Assembly (NCBI RefSeq): GCF_003467445.1
Contig: NZ_QSGS01000008.1
Location: 43,089-107,088, forward strand
Direction of reading: 5' to 3'
Origin: Exiguobacterium sp. AM39-5BH
GTDB taxonomy: Bacteria; Bacillota; Bacilli; Exiguobacteriales; Exiguobacteriaceae
Length of the DNA stretch: 64,000 nucleotides
In this document: positions 18,716 through 27,624 of the stretch, in pieces
Layout of the letters: each line of letters starts with the position of its first letter
Position numbering within the stretch: position 1 is the first letter of the stretch
Program-made: the position numbers and the translations under genes
The notes under the pieces: generated by a model
What the model was told of the DNA's origin: nothing
Seen by the model: the letters and a program-made list of their open reading frames with translations, nothing else
Database searches by the model: none

Positions 18716-20623
18716 TCATTCCCACGAGGTGCTGAGCAAACGAAGCCCGTTCAAGATGACGAGGATGGTCGATGCTTCATGGCCGACGACCGCGAACGGC
18801 ATGACGAGCAGTTCGAAGATATTCGTCGCGATCAACACGAGGATGACACCTAAGGCGAACACGACGTTTTGGAGAACGACGCGATTCAATTTACGGGACT
18901 GTTTGATGGCCGAGCTCAACCGACGGAGGTCGTTTTTCATTAAGACGACGTCGGCCGTCTCGAGGGCAGCGTCTGTCCCTTCACCCATGGCGATCCCGAC
19001 ATCGGCTGTCGCGAGGGCAGGGGCGTCGTTGATGCCGTCGCCAATCATGCCGATGCTACCGTATTCTTGTTTTAATTGTTTAATCTGCTCGACCTTCTCT
19101 TCTGGGAGACATTCGGCGATGTAACGGGTCAACCCGGCCTCAGTTGCGATGGCGCGGGCTGTCGCCTCGTTATCGCCTGTGATCATGATCGTCGCGATAC
19201 CGAGATGGTTGAGTCGTTCGATCGCTTGTTTGGCTTCAGGGCGTAGTGTGTCTCGGAGCGCGAACGCTCCAATCGTCATCTTTTCATCGCTGACGAACAC
19301 GAGCGTATGGCCGGCAGCTTTTAAACGTTCGACATCGTCGCGGAAGAAATCTCCGCTCGGATCGGCGAATTTTTGTTTGCCGACCCGATAGGCGACACCA
19401 TCGATCGTCGCTTCAATCCCGGACCCGGTCACGTCTTTGAAGTGTTCCATCGTTCCTGTGTAATTCCCTGTGAATTGGACGAGCGCTTCGGCGAGCGGGT
19501 GCATCGAATGTTCTTCAATCAAGCTGACGATGCGATAGACGTGCTCTTTCTCAACGGTTGGATGGATCAATGCCGATTGGACTTCTGGTTTACCGATTGT
19601 AAGCGTGCCGGTCTTATCGAAGGCGATTGCTTTCAAACGGCCCATGTTCTCGATGTGAACGCCGCCTTTGAACAAAATTCCATGCTTGGCGGACGAAGCG
19701 ATGGCGGCGAGTGCGGCCGGAGTGATGGCTGCGACGAGGGCGCACGGCGAAGCGACGACGAGTAAAATCATACCGCGGTAAATACTCGTCTCAAGCGACC
19801 ACGGCGTCAACACAGGTCCGAGCAAGATGATTGCGGTGACGGAGACGAGCACGACTTGAACGTAGCGTCCCTCGTACCGGTCGATGAACTGGGCGGACGG
19901 TGATTTTTCTTCTTGAGCTTGCTGTACCATTTGAATGATTTTTTGGAACAACGTTTCCGTGGCGAGCTTTGTCACTTCTAACGTCAAGACACCGTTCAAG
20001 TTAACGCTTGAGCCGTATACCTCGTCGCCGACGTTTCGGTCGACTGGAATCGATTCACCGGTGATGGCGGCTTCCTCGATCGAGGCACTGCCTTTCAAAA
20101 TCCGACCGTCGACCGGGATGCGTTCGCCGGGTCTTACGTAGATGTGGTCTCCGACGCGAAGGTCGTCGATATGGACGACCTCGAGGCCGCCCGAAGCGTT
20201 CAATCGCGTCGCTTGTTCAGGTTGCAGTTCCATTAATGACTCAAGAGCGCGTTCGTTTTTGTTCATCGTGTACGTCTCGAGTGCACCGGACAAAGCGAAA
20301 ATGAAGATGAGGATGGCACCTTCCATCCAATAGCCGATGGCCGCGGCGCCGATGGCCGCGATGATCATGAGCAGTTCGACGTTCAACGAACGGGTTTCCC
20401 ACGTATCGGTCAGACCTTCTTTCGCTTTGGCATATCCGCCGATTAAAAAGGCGGTCAAATAGAGGGTGACGTAGAGCGCAGGAGCTCCGTCTTGTCTTTC
20501 CGCGATATATGCGAGTACAATCAATACACCACTGATGAGCGCCATGATGAGCTCGATATGTTCGAACCAGTTGGCCCGTTTGAAGACGTGGCTTTTTTCC
20601 TGTGTGACGGTTGATGTGTTCAT
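18716..20623 (-). CDS. P1B-type heavy-metal efflux ATPase (PfeT/ZosA-like)
   Basis: The protein is 635 residues from the ATG at 20623 (GAGGTG upstream); the longer frame upstream runs through the Fur-like box. Six or more membrane segments, ITGESIPV, the membrane metal-site motif SPC (VVASPCALVAA), DKTGTLT with the phosphorylated Asp, HSMHPLA, and GDGINDAPAL are present. There is no N-terminal metal-binding Cys domain. SPC plus this architecture is the P1B-4 group, which in B. subtilis is PfeT (formerly ZosA), an Fe(II) exporter under PerR and Fur. The two boxes upstream fit that role; zinc or cobalt transport is the alternative. Confidence 0.88.
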   Translation of the reverse strand: MNTSTVTQEKSHVFKRANWFEHIELIMALISGVLIVLAYIAERQDGAPALYVTLYLTAFLIGGYAKAKEGLTDTWETRSLNVELLMIIAAIGAAAIGYWMEGAILIFIFALSGALETYTMNKNERALESLMELQPEQATRLNASGGLEVVHIDDLRVGDHIYVRPGERIPVDGRILKGSASIEEAAITGESIPVDRNVGDEVYGSSVNLNGVLTLEVTKLATETLFQKIIQMVQQAQEEKSPSAQFIDRYEGRYVQVVLVSVTAIILLGPVLTPWSLETSIYRGMILLVVASPCALVAAITPAALAAIASSAKHGILFKGGVHIENMGRLKAIAFDKTGTLTIGKPEVQSALIHPTVEKEHVYRIVSLIEEHSMHPLAEALVQFTGNYTGTMEHFKDVTGSGIEATIDGVAYRVGKQKFADPSGDFFRDDVERLKAAGHTLVFVSDEKMTIGAFALRDTLRPEAKQAIERLNHLGIATIMITGDNEATARAIATEAGLTRYIAECLPEEKVEQIKQLKQEYGSIGMIGDGINDAPALATADVGIAMGEGTDAALETADVVLMKNDLRRLSSAIKQSRKLNRVVLQNVVFALGVILVLIATNIFELLVMPFAVVGHEASTILVILNGLRLLSTSWE

Positions 20624-20661
20624 GTGAGCACCTCTTTCTAAATGAGAATATATATCAGTTA

Positions 20662-20690
20662 AATGATAATGATTGAGGATGATTATCATT
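20662..20690. promoter_or_regulatory. Fur-like inverted repeat upstream of the metal ATPase gene
   Basis: AATGATAAT (20662-20670) and ATTATCATT (20682-20690) form a 9-base inverted repeat with an 11-base centre that itself contains partial ATGATT units. The TGATAAT/ATTATCA halves are the Fur-family core. Confidence 0.7.
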
Positions 20691-20742
20691 ATCTATTGTT
20701 GATATGATTGGATTTAATACTAGTTTCGGCTCATAACCTTAT

Positions 20743-20757
20743 TTATAATGATTATCA
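20743..20757. promoter_or_regulatory. PerR/Fur box between the metal ATPase and EamA genes
   Basis: TTATAATGATTATCA matches the PerR consensus TTATAATNATTATAA at 14 of 15 positions and the Fur 7-1-7 core at 14 of 15. It lies 66 bases upstream of the EamA transporter gene and 120 bases upstream of the ATPase gene, so it may affect either. Confidence 0.75.
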
Positions 20758-20822
20758 TTTAAGTCTATTTTAGCACCAATCGTAATAACTTACAAACTAA
20801 AAGATTAAGGAGTTTTTGTGTC

Positions 20823-21758
20823 ATGCAAAATGTATTTCAACGCCCTTGGACGGTCACGTTCCTCGCGCTATTCAACACGTTTTTATGGGGGAGCGCGTTC
20901 CCGTTCATCAAACTGAGCTACGAGGCGCTTGATATTCAAGAGCACGAGTACGGCCAGCAGTTGTTTTTTGCCGGCGAACGCTTTTTATTGTCCGGACTGC
21001 TCTTGCTCGTGATTAGCCGCCTCGTCTTCAAACGGCCGATTCGATTAAACGCGGAAAAGTTGAAGGCGTATGCACATTTAGGGGCATTTTTGACATTCTT
21101 ACAATATTTGTTCTTTTATATCGGGCTTTCCATCTCGACCGGGGTGCAAGGTTCGATTATCGCGGGATCGACCTCATTCTTCCAAATGGCGCTTGCCCAT
21201 TTCCGTTATGAGGATGATCGTCTCAACCGATTGAAGGGGATTGCCCTCACACTCGGGTTCTCTGGGATCGTCATCGCCAACTGGCCGACAGCGCACGCAG
21301 AGATAGGATTTGGGATTGGCGAGATCTTGCTCATTATGGCGATGATCTCAGGGGCGTTCGGGAACTTGATTGCGAAAGACTACTCACGCGCACATGATGT
21401 CGCCCCGATGACGGCTTGGGCGATGGTCTTCGGCTCGCTCGGTCTTCTCGTCGTCGGCTATGTGCTCGCGCCAGGGGATGTGTTCCTTCCTTACACGGTC
21501 ACGACGCTTTTCTTCTTGCTGTATCTCGCGCTCTTGTCTGCAATCGGGTTCACGTTATGGAACACACTCATGAAATATAATCCGGTCAGCCGGGTATCAC
21601 TTTATATGTTTTTTGTTCCCTTATTCGGTGTCGTCTTATCGAGCGTTTTACTCGGTGAAACGATCCCGTGGAACGCGCTTGTCGGATTATTGTTCGTCAT
21701 CGCGGGCATCTATCTCTCGACTTATTTCCAGGGGCGAGTCAACCGTTCGGCCCGTTGA
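20823..21758 (+). CDS. DMT superfamily (EamA) transporter
   Basis: The 311-residue protein has ten hydrophobic segments in two EamA repeats; the first starts NTFLWGSAFPFIKLSYEAL and the second around ILLIMAMISGAFGNLIAKDY. The C-terminus ends in a short basic tail. The start follows AAGGAG at ten bases. Substrates of this family are diverse (amino acids, metabolites), and nothing here identifies one. It is divergent from the metal ATPase and shares the control region with the PerR/Fur-type boxes. Confidence 0.88.
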   Translation: MQNVFQRPWTVTFLALFNTFLWGSAFPFIKLSYEALDIQEHEYGQQLFFAGERFLLSGLLLLVISRLVFKRPIRLNAEKLKAYAHLGAFLTFLQYLFFYIGLSISTGVQGSIIAGSTSFFQMALAHFRYEDDRLNRLKGIALTLGFSGIVIANWPTAHAEIGFGIGEILLIMAMISGAFGNLIAKDYSRAHDVAPMTAWAMVFGSLGLLVVGYVLAPGDVFLPYTVTTLFFLLYLALLSAIGFTLWNTLMKYNPVSRVSLYMFFVPLFGVVLSSVLLGETIPWNALVGLLFVIAGIYLSTYFQGRVNRSAR

Positions 21759-21896
21759 TCAAACAAAGCTGACGCACGGTTGACGGAATCTTGTTCCCAT
21801 GGCAAAATATATTAAAAATTCTGAATTCTTTCAGTTGAAAATCGGTCTTCGCTGTAAAGACTTGCGTGCGAATCTGATAGAAGGGAGGATTGTGCC

Positions 21897-22199
21897 ATGG
21901 CAAGAAATCCGATTGTCCGAAATATACTCATCTCGCGTCAACCACGGGACGAGTACGTCAAATACGTGATGAAGTGCGTAAGTCGCGGATTGAAGGAGCA
22001 TCACGACCAAGTGGACGCGCGTGCCACGAGGCAAGGGGAGGACATCCAGACGAAGTGGCATATCAATGATCGCGTCATTGAAGTCACAATCAAATCGGAC
22101 GTGCTGGCCTCACTAGAGACAGAACCGTTCGCGCTCGATGAAGTGTTCATGCGCGCGTTCGAACGGAACGACGTTCGTCTCGGTCCAATCAAGGAATGA
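21897..22199 (+). CDS. Hypothetical 100-aa protein
   Basis: I do not recognise the family. The ORF follows GGGAGGATTGTGCC, a good ribosome binding site, and ends at a strong terminator. It is soluble and mixed-charge, with KYVMKCVSRGLKEHHDQVDA and a C-terminal helix VFMRAFERNDVRL. There is no signal peptide or membrane segment. It is single and not obviously linked to either neighbour. Confidence 0.6.
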   Translation: MARNPIVRNILISRQPRDEYVKYVMKCVSRGLKEHHDQVDARATRQGEDIQTKWHINDRVIEVTIKSDVLASLETEPFALDEVFMRAFERNDVRLGPIKE

Positions 22200-22207
22200 G
22201 TGATACG

Positions 22208-22242
22208 AAAAAGGGTGAGTCTCCGTTGAGACTCACCCTTTT
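22208..22242. terminator. Bidirectional terminator
   Basis: AAAAAGGGTGAGTCTC and its complement around CGTT, between the 100-aa gene and the converging MFS gene. Confidence 0.88.
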
Positions 22243-23382
22243 ATGCATCAATCGGCTTCGCTTTCGCTGTGAACAGACTCACAGCCAAGATGCCGAGAAT
22301 AAGTGTGTACATCAAGAAATACACTTCTTTCGGTAACGCAATCCAAAACGCGCCAATCATCGGTCCGCTGATCGAACCGACGCTGAACGAGATGCTATAG
22401 AGCATATTGCCGGTCGGTAACAACGAACGTGGCAACACTTCTGTCATATGAGCCAAACCGAGAGAATACGTGGAGCCGAGACCGGCCCCGGCAAGAGCGA
22501 ACAACACGAGCAGCCAGGCGTAATGGTCGACGGCCAGGTTGGCGACGGCGAAGACGAGCGTTCCGAGCGTCAACACGATTTGCAGGATGCGTTTCTTCCC
22601 GAAGTGATCGGCGAGGCGACCGAGCGGTAACTGGACGATGATCGAGGCGACGATGAACGTCGTGATGAGCGTACTCGTCTGTGTCAGCCCGATGTCGTTG
22701 CGGACCGTGAAAATCGGTAAGTTGGCATTCAAGCTCGCCTCAAGGAACCCGTATGTAAAAGCAGGTAAGAGCGTATATCCGCCGCCGATGAGGACGAGGC
22801 GGATGCGTCCTTTCGAGTCGGTCTTCACTTTCTCAGCCTCAGGGTACTCGTTGTCGACCTTGAAGATCAAGAACAAGGATGCGAGACAGAAGACGATCAA
22901 GACGAGGAACGGCAGCCAAAAGTGGAGGTCGACGAGCGGGGCGATGAGCGGGCCGACCGCGAATCCGAGCTGAACGCCATCCCGTAATACGCCATCGCCC
23001 GGCCAAGACTTCGCTTCTCGCTCGCAGACGTGACCCACACTTGGGATCCGTAATGGAGCGCCGAATCCCCGAACCCGATGACGAAACGCATGAGTGCCCA
23101 CATGAGCAGTGACGGCCAGAGCGGCAAGAAGAACGTGGCAAGCGCCGTCAAGACGATGCCGAGGACGATGGTCGGCCGAAACCCGTACTTGCGGACGAAC
23201 CGTTCGAGTAGCGGCGCAGAGACGATGACGCCTAAGTAGAGCATCGTCGCATTCAACCCGTTCAACCAGGCCGGGTTGCCGTCCCGTTCGATGAGCGTCG
23301 ACAAGAGCGGGATGAGCGCGCCTTGAATCAAACCAGAAATAAAGACGACGAGTAATAAAATCGAAAACCGAAATCGTTGCAT
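22241..23382 (-). pseudogene. MFS transporter, frameshifted
   Basis: The N-terminal frame from 23382 (GAGGTG upstream) carries MQRFRFSILLLVVFISGLIQG, the motif-A-like LLERFVRKYGFRPTI and about four membrane segments. The C-terminal frame to 22241 holds the rest of a 12-segment carrier (LAGAGLGSTYSLGLAHMTE). The switch is at about 22977: adding one G gives AMAYYGMGVQLGFAVGPLI, the expected helix 5 sequence, and a 380-residue protein. The substrate is unknown; drug-efflux type MFS is plausible. Confidence 0.8.
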
Positions 23383-23405
23383 AATTCACCTCATACTCAA
23401 ATAGT

Positions 23406-23433
23406 AAAAAGCTGAGAAGGGTCTCAGCTTTTT
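23406..23433. terminator. Terminator of the 64-aa membrane protein gene
   Basis: AAAGCTGAGA pairs with TCTCAGCTTT around four bases, with five A/T on both sides. The stop codon of the 64-aa gene lies in the stem. Confidence 0.8.
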
Positions 23434-23618
23434 GGTTCGTCAATCGGTTGAGGTACATGATTCAAGTGTAAGAGTTCATCATCCCAACTGCCTTGACTGA
23501 ATACTTCATCACGGTCTACTTTGTCTGAAACGAATGCGGCTGTCAATAAGATGCTGAGCACACCACCGAAAATGATGATGGCCATGACGGTGATCATGAA
23601 TACATAGATGGCTGTCAT
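23424..23618 (-). CDS. Small single-pass membrane protein, 64 aa
   Basis: The N-terminal hydrophobic segment (YVFMITVMAIIIFGGVLSIL, about residues 5-24) is followed by an acidic soluble tail (SDKVDRDEVFSQGSWDDELL). GAGGTG precedes the start and a terminator overlaps the stop, so it is a complete gene of its own. The family is not recognised. It could be a small subunit of a larger membrane complex, but no partner is adjacent. Confidence 0.6.
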   Translation of the reverse strand: MTAIYVFMITVMAIIIFGGVLSILLTAAFVSDKVDRDEVFSQGSWDDELLHLNHVPQPIDEPKS

Positions 23619-23671
23619 CTTTAAACACCTCGATTCAGTTTATATACTGAACATTTCCCGAAACGAAACAA

Positions 23672-24777
23672 TTAAAACGGCTCGGCGACACGTTCACGGA
23701 AGTCAACGTTCGGGTAATACGCTTGCTTGACGAGCGCGTTCGGCCCGAGACATTTGACGGCCGGGCAGTGGCATGACAGTGTGGCGTTCAGACTGCTGTT
23801 CGTCCACGTTTCGTATGCATCCTGGAACGAGGTATCATACAGTGTGCCGAGCGTGCCGAGCTCGTCTCCGAAGTCGGTGACGATAATCTGGCCATCGAAG
23901 ATATTCGTGTTGAGGCGTGAGCGGCCATCTGGGTCGTTCCGAACGGTTACGTTCTTCGCCTCGTGGAGTCGTCTCAACAAGGCGCGGTCCTCTGGTGCGT
24001 CGGAGCAGGCATAAAACGGCAACGTCCCGAATAACATCCAGACGTTCTCGTTCCGGACATCGAGCAGGTCATGAATCGCCTGACGGGTGTCGGCAAGCGA
24101 TGCCGACTCGAGCGCGCTAGCAAAGTCTGCGGGGTACATCGGGTGAACTTCGTGACGCTGACAGCCGAGTGCGACGATCTCTTCATGGATTTCTTTCAAG
24201 TGCGGGATCGTCCGTTTGTTGATCATCGTCTCGGCGGATACGATGATGCCTTCGGAGGTGAGCGCCCGGGCATTGTCTTTCATCGTCTGAAGCATCTTCA
24301 AACGTGCCTCGGCGCTCGGTTTTCGATCCATCATCGCGAAACCGCCCTCTAAGAAATCGGCGTCTGTGCCCCAGTTATGCGAAATGTGCAAAACGTCGAG
24401 GTAAGGGGTAATAAGATGGTAGCGAGAGAGTGGGAGCGTCAAGTTCGAGTTGATTTGTGTCCGGGCGCACGCTCTTTCGCATAACGCAAGAGCGGGACGA
24501 CATAGTTCCGCACCGACTTCATCGACAGCATCGGCTCGCCGCCCGTGATGGAGAACGCGCGCAAATGCTCGATCTCATCAAGGCGCGAAATCAATAGGTC
24601 GAGCGGGACTTCAGGTTCTTCCGTCTGATCGAGCATATAGCCGACCGCGCAATGTTCGCAGCGCATATTGCATAGCTTGGTCGTCGTCACTTCGACGTTC
24701 GAAAGGACGAGGCGACCGAACTCGGTTTGATCGAGGTAGGCTTCCCACGGATCAAACGTTGTCGAGATGTTTTGCAT
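23672..24777 (-). pseudogene. yfkAB: Radical SAM protein of the YfkAB family, frameshifted
   Basis: The frame from 24777 carries the [4Fe-4S]-binding CNMRCEHCAVGY (Cys at about residues 36, 40 and 43) and the SAM-binding ITGGEP. The frame to 23672 carries LDVLHISHNWGTD, EVHPMYPADFA and a Cys-containing C-terminus (SCHCPAVKCLG). At about 24470 one added G gives KERGARTQINSNLTLPLSRY and a 368-residue protein. This family of radical SAM proteins has no firmly known reaction. RBS AAAAGGTGG precedes the ATG. Confidence 0.85.
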
Positions 24778-24862
24778 ATCAATTCCACCTTTTCATCAAG
24801 TCACACGAAATAGTATGCTATAATAACAACTCTTTGTCACGAACCAAAGGAGCGATCACGAG

Positions 24863-25072
24863 ATGGGTAAATCACGAACGGATACGGCAGGAAAAATGAA
24901 CGTGTTAAAATCGAGAACGGAATTACTGTGCTTATCAGTCAATACGTTGGACGAATTCACGACGCCAGAGGATTTGCATCGATTGTTAGCTGATATTGAT
25001 TCCTTACGTGCGAAAGTCGTACGTTACGCCAAAGATTTAGAACAAGTATCTCGAAAGGATGAAACACATTGA
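24863..25072 (+). CDS. Small conserved protein (SE1561-like), 69 aa
   Basis: This is a short helical, charged protein (MGKSRTDTAGKMNVLKSRTE ... LHRLLADIDSLRAKVVRYAKDLE). Size and the position directly before rlmCD suggest the SE1561 family of Firmicutes, which has no known function; this identification is from memory of the pattern and is tentative. Its stop overlaps the TTG start of rlmCD (TTGA), so the two are translationally coupled. A TATAAT lies about 40 bases upstream. Confidence 0.65.
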   Translation: MGKSRTDTAGKMNVLKSRTELLCLSVNTLDEFTTPEDLHRLLADIDSLRAKVVRYAKDLEQVSRKDETH

Positions 25073-26445
25073 AACTGATCGTAGGAGAATACACTAGCGC
25101 CCAAGCCGAACGGTTAGGCATTAACGGAGAGGGCATCGCGACGATTGATCGGATGGTCATCTTCATCCCAAACTTATTACCAGGCGAGAAGGCGAAAGTC
25201 GAGATTACGCGCGTCGAACGGAACTACGCCGAGGCACGCGTCATCAAGCGCGACAACGATTCACCGGACCGGGTCAAACCGCCGTGTCCGATTTATGACG
25301 AGTGTGGCGGTTGCCAGATTCAACATATGAGTCCGCGCCTACAGATGGACTATAAAGAAGAAATCGTCCGCAACGCCTTCCGTCAGAAGACGAAACTGAA
25401 CGTCGACAAGTCGGATATCCGTGCGACGAAAGGGATGGACAACCCTTGGTACTACCGCAACAAGTCGCAATTCCCGCTCTCGACGCGTCGCGGCGAGATC
25501 GTGTCGGGTCTCTACAAACCGAACACAAACGAACTCGTGCCAATCGAACACTGCATGGTACAGCAGCGCGACACGACGAACATTAACAACGCCATCGTCC
25601 GTATTTTGAACGAGCTCGACATCCCGGTATACGATGCGCGCCGTGACGTCGGTTTCGCCCGTACCGTCATCGTCCGCTCAGGCTACAAGACAGATGATGT
25701 CCAAGTCGTGCTCGTCGTCGGGAACGAGGACGTCCCGCGTTTAGATGAATTGAGCGATCGCATCATGGCGTTACCGAACGTCGTATCGTTCCACATTAAT
25801 ATCAACTCGAACCGTTCGGGTGTCATCTTCGGTTACCGTACGGTCCATATCGCCGGTCAAGACAAGATGGACGAGCAACTCGATGACGTCCATTACCACT
25901 TGTCACCGCGCGCGTTCTTCCAGCTCAACCCGGCTCAGACAGAAATCATGTATCGTGAAGTCGTCGAGGCGGCTGGACTCACGGGCGAAGAGCGCGTCAT
26001 CGATGCGTACGCCGGTGTCGGTTCGATCGGGCTATGGCTCGCGCCGCACGCAAAAGAGATCCGTGGGATGGAAGTCGTCCCGGAAGCGGTCGAAGATGCG
26101 AACGCGCACATGCGTGAGAACGGCTTCAGCCATGCGACTTATGTCGAAGGCCGGGCCGAACATTGGATCCCGCGCTGGGTGAAAGACGGATGGATTCCAG
26201 ACGTCATCGTCGTCGACCCGCCGCGCACGGGGGTCGATCATCAACTGTTGAATGCGATGATTTCATCGAAAGCGAAACGCATCGTGTACGTGTCATGTAA
26301 CCCGCAGACGCTCGCGCGTGACGCGGATCAACTCATGAAAGCCGACTACAAGATCAACTATATTCAGCCGTACGATATGTTCCCGCAGACGGCGCATGTT
26401 GAGTCAATTGTCGTCTTTGAGAAGAAGAAAAAGAAAAAGTATTGA
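25069..26445 (+). CDS. rlmCD: 23S rRNA (uracil-C5)-methyltransferase RlmCD
   Basis: This 458-residue TrmA/RumA-family enzyme in Gram-positives methylates U747 and U1939 of 23S rRNA. The order is an N-terminal TRAM domain (to about residue 60), an iron-sulfur cluster site CPIYDECGGCQ (about 65-75), a SAM-binding site around VIDAYAGVGSIGL, the PPRTGVD motif, and the nucleophile cysteine in VYVSCNPQTLARD. The TTG start follows AAAGGA by nine bases and overlaps the upstream small gene. The tail is a Lys run. Confidence 0.93.
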   Translation: MKLIVGEYTSAQAERLGINGEGIATIDRMVIFIPNLLPGEKAKVEITRVERNYAEARVIKRDNDSPDRVKPPCPIYDECGGCQIQHMSPRLQMDYKEEIVRNAFRQKTKLNVDKSDIRATKGMDNPWYYRNKSQFPLSTRRGEIVSGLYKPNTNELVPIEHCMVQQRDTTNINNAIVRILNELDIPVYDARRDVGFARTVIVRSGYKTDDVQVVLVVGNEDVPRLDELSDRIMALPNVVSFHININSNRSGVIFGYRTVHIAGQDKMDEQLDDVHYHLSPRAFFQLNPAQTEIMYREVVEAAGLTGEERVIDAYAGVGSIGLWLAPHAKEIRGMEVVPEAVEDANAHMRENGFSHATYVEGRAEHWIPRWVKDGWIPDVIVVDPPRTGVDHQLLNAMISSKAKRIVYVSCNPQTLARDADQLMKADYKINYIQPYDMFPQTAHVESIVVFEKKKKKKY

Positions 26446-26453
26446 CGGGGTTG

Positions 26454-26491
26454 TGAAAACGCTTGCAATAACGATGTTTTCACGTTATAGT
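26454..26491 (+). promoter_or_regulatory. cdd promoter with overlapping cre-like site and inverted repeat
   Basis: TTGCAA (26463-26468), 17 bases, TATAGT (26486-26491). TGAAAACGCTTGCA (26454-26467) matches the CcpA cre consensus at 13 of 14 positions and overlaps the -35. GTGAAAAC (26453-26460) and GTTTTCAC (26476-26483) are exact inverted repeats across the promoter. Confidence 0.65.
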
Positions 26492-26540
26492 TCAGATGTC
26501 AGACTTCTTTGATAAACGTTAAGAAGCGGAGGAACATCAG

Positions 26541-26948
26541 ATGATCCCACAAGAAAAAGTGAACGAGCTTGTCCATAAAGCGATTGATGCACGGTCGCGC
26601 GCCTATACTCCTTATTCGAAGTTTAATGTCGGGGCTGTCGTCATCGACGAGACCGGCAAAGAGATCTCGGGTTGCAACGTCGAGAACGCTTCGTACGGCT
26701 TGTCGATGTGTGCAGAACGGACTGCCATCTTCAAAGCGGTATCGGAAGGCAGCAAGGCAATCGAGACTGTCGTCGTCGTCGGCGACACGGACGGACCAAT
26801 CTCGCCATGTGGCGCTTGCCGTCAAGTCATCGCCGAGTTTGCCAGTGACGACTTTACATTGATTCTCGCGAACATGGCCGGGGAGACGAAAGTGATGACG
26901 AAAGAAGAGATGTTGCCTTACGGCTTCTCGCCAAGCGATTTAACATAA
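26541..26948 (+). CDS. cdd: Cytidine deaminase
   Basis: This 135-residue homotetrameric-type enzyme deaminates cytidine and deoxycytidine in pyrimidine salvage. Zinc ligands are in CAERTAIF (about residue 53) and PCGACRQV (about residues 86 and 89), with the catalytic Glu in CAE. FNVGAVV and NVENASYG form the substrate site. The start follows GCGGAGG. A good promoter with a cre-like site lies upstream, and a strong terminator follows. Confidence 0.95.
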   Translation: MIPQEKVNELVHKAIDARSRAYTPYSKFNVGAVVIDETGKEISGCNVENASYGLSMCAERTAIFKAVSEGSKAIETVVVVGDTDGPISPCGACRQVIAEFASDDFTLILANMAGETKVMTKEEMLPYGFSPSDLT

Positions 26949-26977
26949 AAATGCGGACGAATTTCGTCCGCATTTTT
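26947..26977. terminator. Bidirectional terminator after cdd
   Basis: AAAATGCGGACGAA and its complement with flanking A and T runs. Confidence 0.9.
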
Positions 26978-27185
26978 ATTTATTGCCCTCATATTTTTTC
27001 TCGCTGACCGAGTCATCCTTCGAGTGCCGCTTTTGTTTCTCATCTTTCACTTTCTGGTTCAGCTCTTCTACCGGGATCGGGTCGACCGTTTCCATCCCTT
27101 CCTGGTCGAAGATGCTCTCCTTGTCCGTATCGACGGCATCCGGATTATCAAACGGTCGCTTGGACGTATCTTTTGACTGTTTCAT
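26976..27185 (-). CDS. Hypothetical hydrophilic protein, 69 aa
   Basis: The ATG at 27185 lies eight bases after AGGAGG; another ATG at 27191 is only two bases away from it, so 27185 is preferred. The product is strongly charged and without hydrophobic segments (DTSKRPFDNPDAVDTDKESI, KVKDEKQKRHSKDD), probably disordered. The family is not recognised; similar small hydrophilic proteins are often stress-induced, but no sigma-B promoter is evident. Confidence 0.6.
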   Translation of the reverse strand: MKQSKDTSKRPFDNPDAVDTDKESIFDQEGMETVDPIPVEELNQKVKDEKQKRHSKDDSVSEKKYEGNK

Positions 27186-27312
27186 CTTCATCGCCTCCTT
27201 GTCTTGACTGTTATTCCACTTCCTGAATGGGTGTAAACGCTTTAGAAAATGGGTTTCGATTTCGCAGAACAGTGGAATTATCCGTACATAGTGACTAAGG
27301 AGGGGTATTCGG

Positions 27313-27600
27313 ATGGATAAGAAAGTATTGATGGGAATCGTACTCGGGGTAGCTGGGGCCGCGCTCGTCGCACCAAAAGTGGCGGCACTCTTGACTCAGG
27401 ACCGAGATGACGATACATGGAGCAAGATGGACAAGATGGAAAGTGTCGATTCGGATAAGGATGAGGCGGAGGAAGGCCTCACTCAACTCGATTCGAACTA
27501 TCGGGCCGAGTGGCAAGCGAATGGTTATCCACAGACGCACGCCGAGCGGGAACGTCTCATGAATGAATCAGATGACGCCTATAAAGGCAAAGACATATAA
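27313..27600 (+). CDS. Hypothetical 95-aa protein with N-terminal membrane segment
   Basis: The start MDKKVLMGIVLGVAGAALVA contains a short hydrophobic helix, followed by an acidic, probably disordered region (DRDDDTWSKMDKMESVDSDK) and a charged C-terminus. AGGAGGGG precedes the ATG, and a hairpin terminator follows the stop. It resembles YtxH-type general stress proteins in shape (glycine/alanine membrane helix plus soluble tail), but no specific match is claimed. Confidence 0.6.
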   Translation: MDKKVLMGIVLGVAGAALVAPKVAALLTQDRDDDTWSKMDKMESVDSDKDEAEEGLTQLDSNYRAEWQANGYPQTHAERERLMNESDDAYKGKDI

Positions 27601-27624
27601 AAGGCAGCCGCGGCTGTCTTTTTT
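27599..27624 (+). terminator. Terminator after the 95-aa gene
   Basis: AAGGCAGCC pairs with GGCTGTCTT (one wobble), followed by T6. Confidence 0.75.

Noticed and set aside
27232..27245. cre-like TGTAAACGCTTTAG upstream of the 95-aa gene
   Set aside because: The conserved final CA is missing, so it does not meet the consensus well enough.
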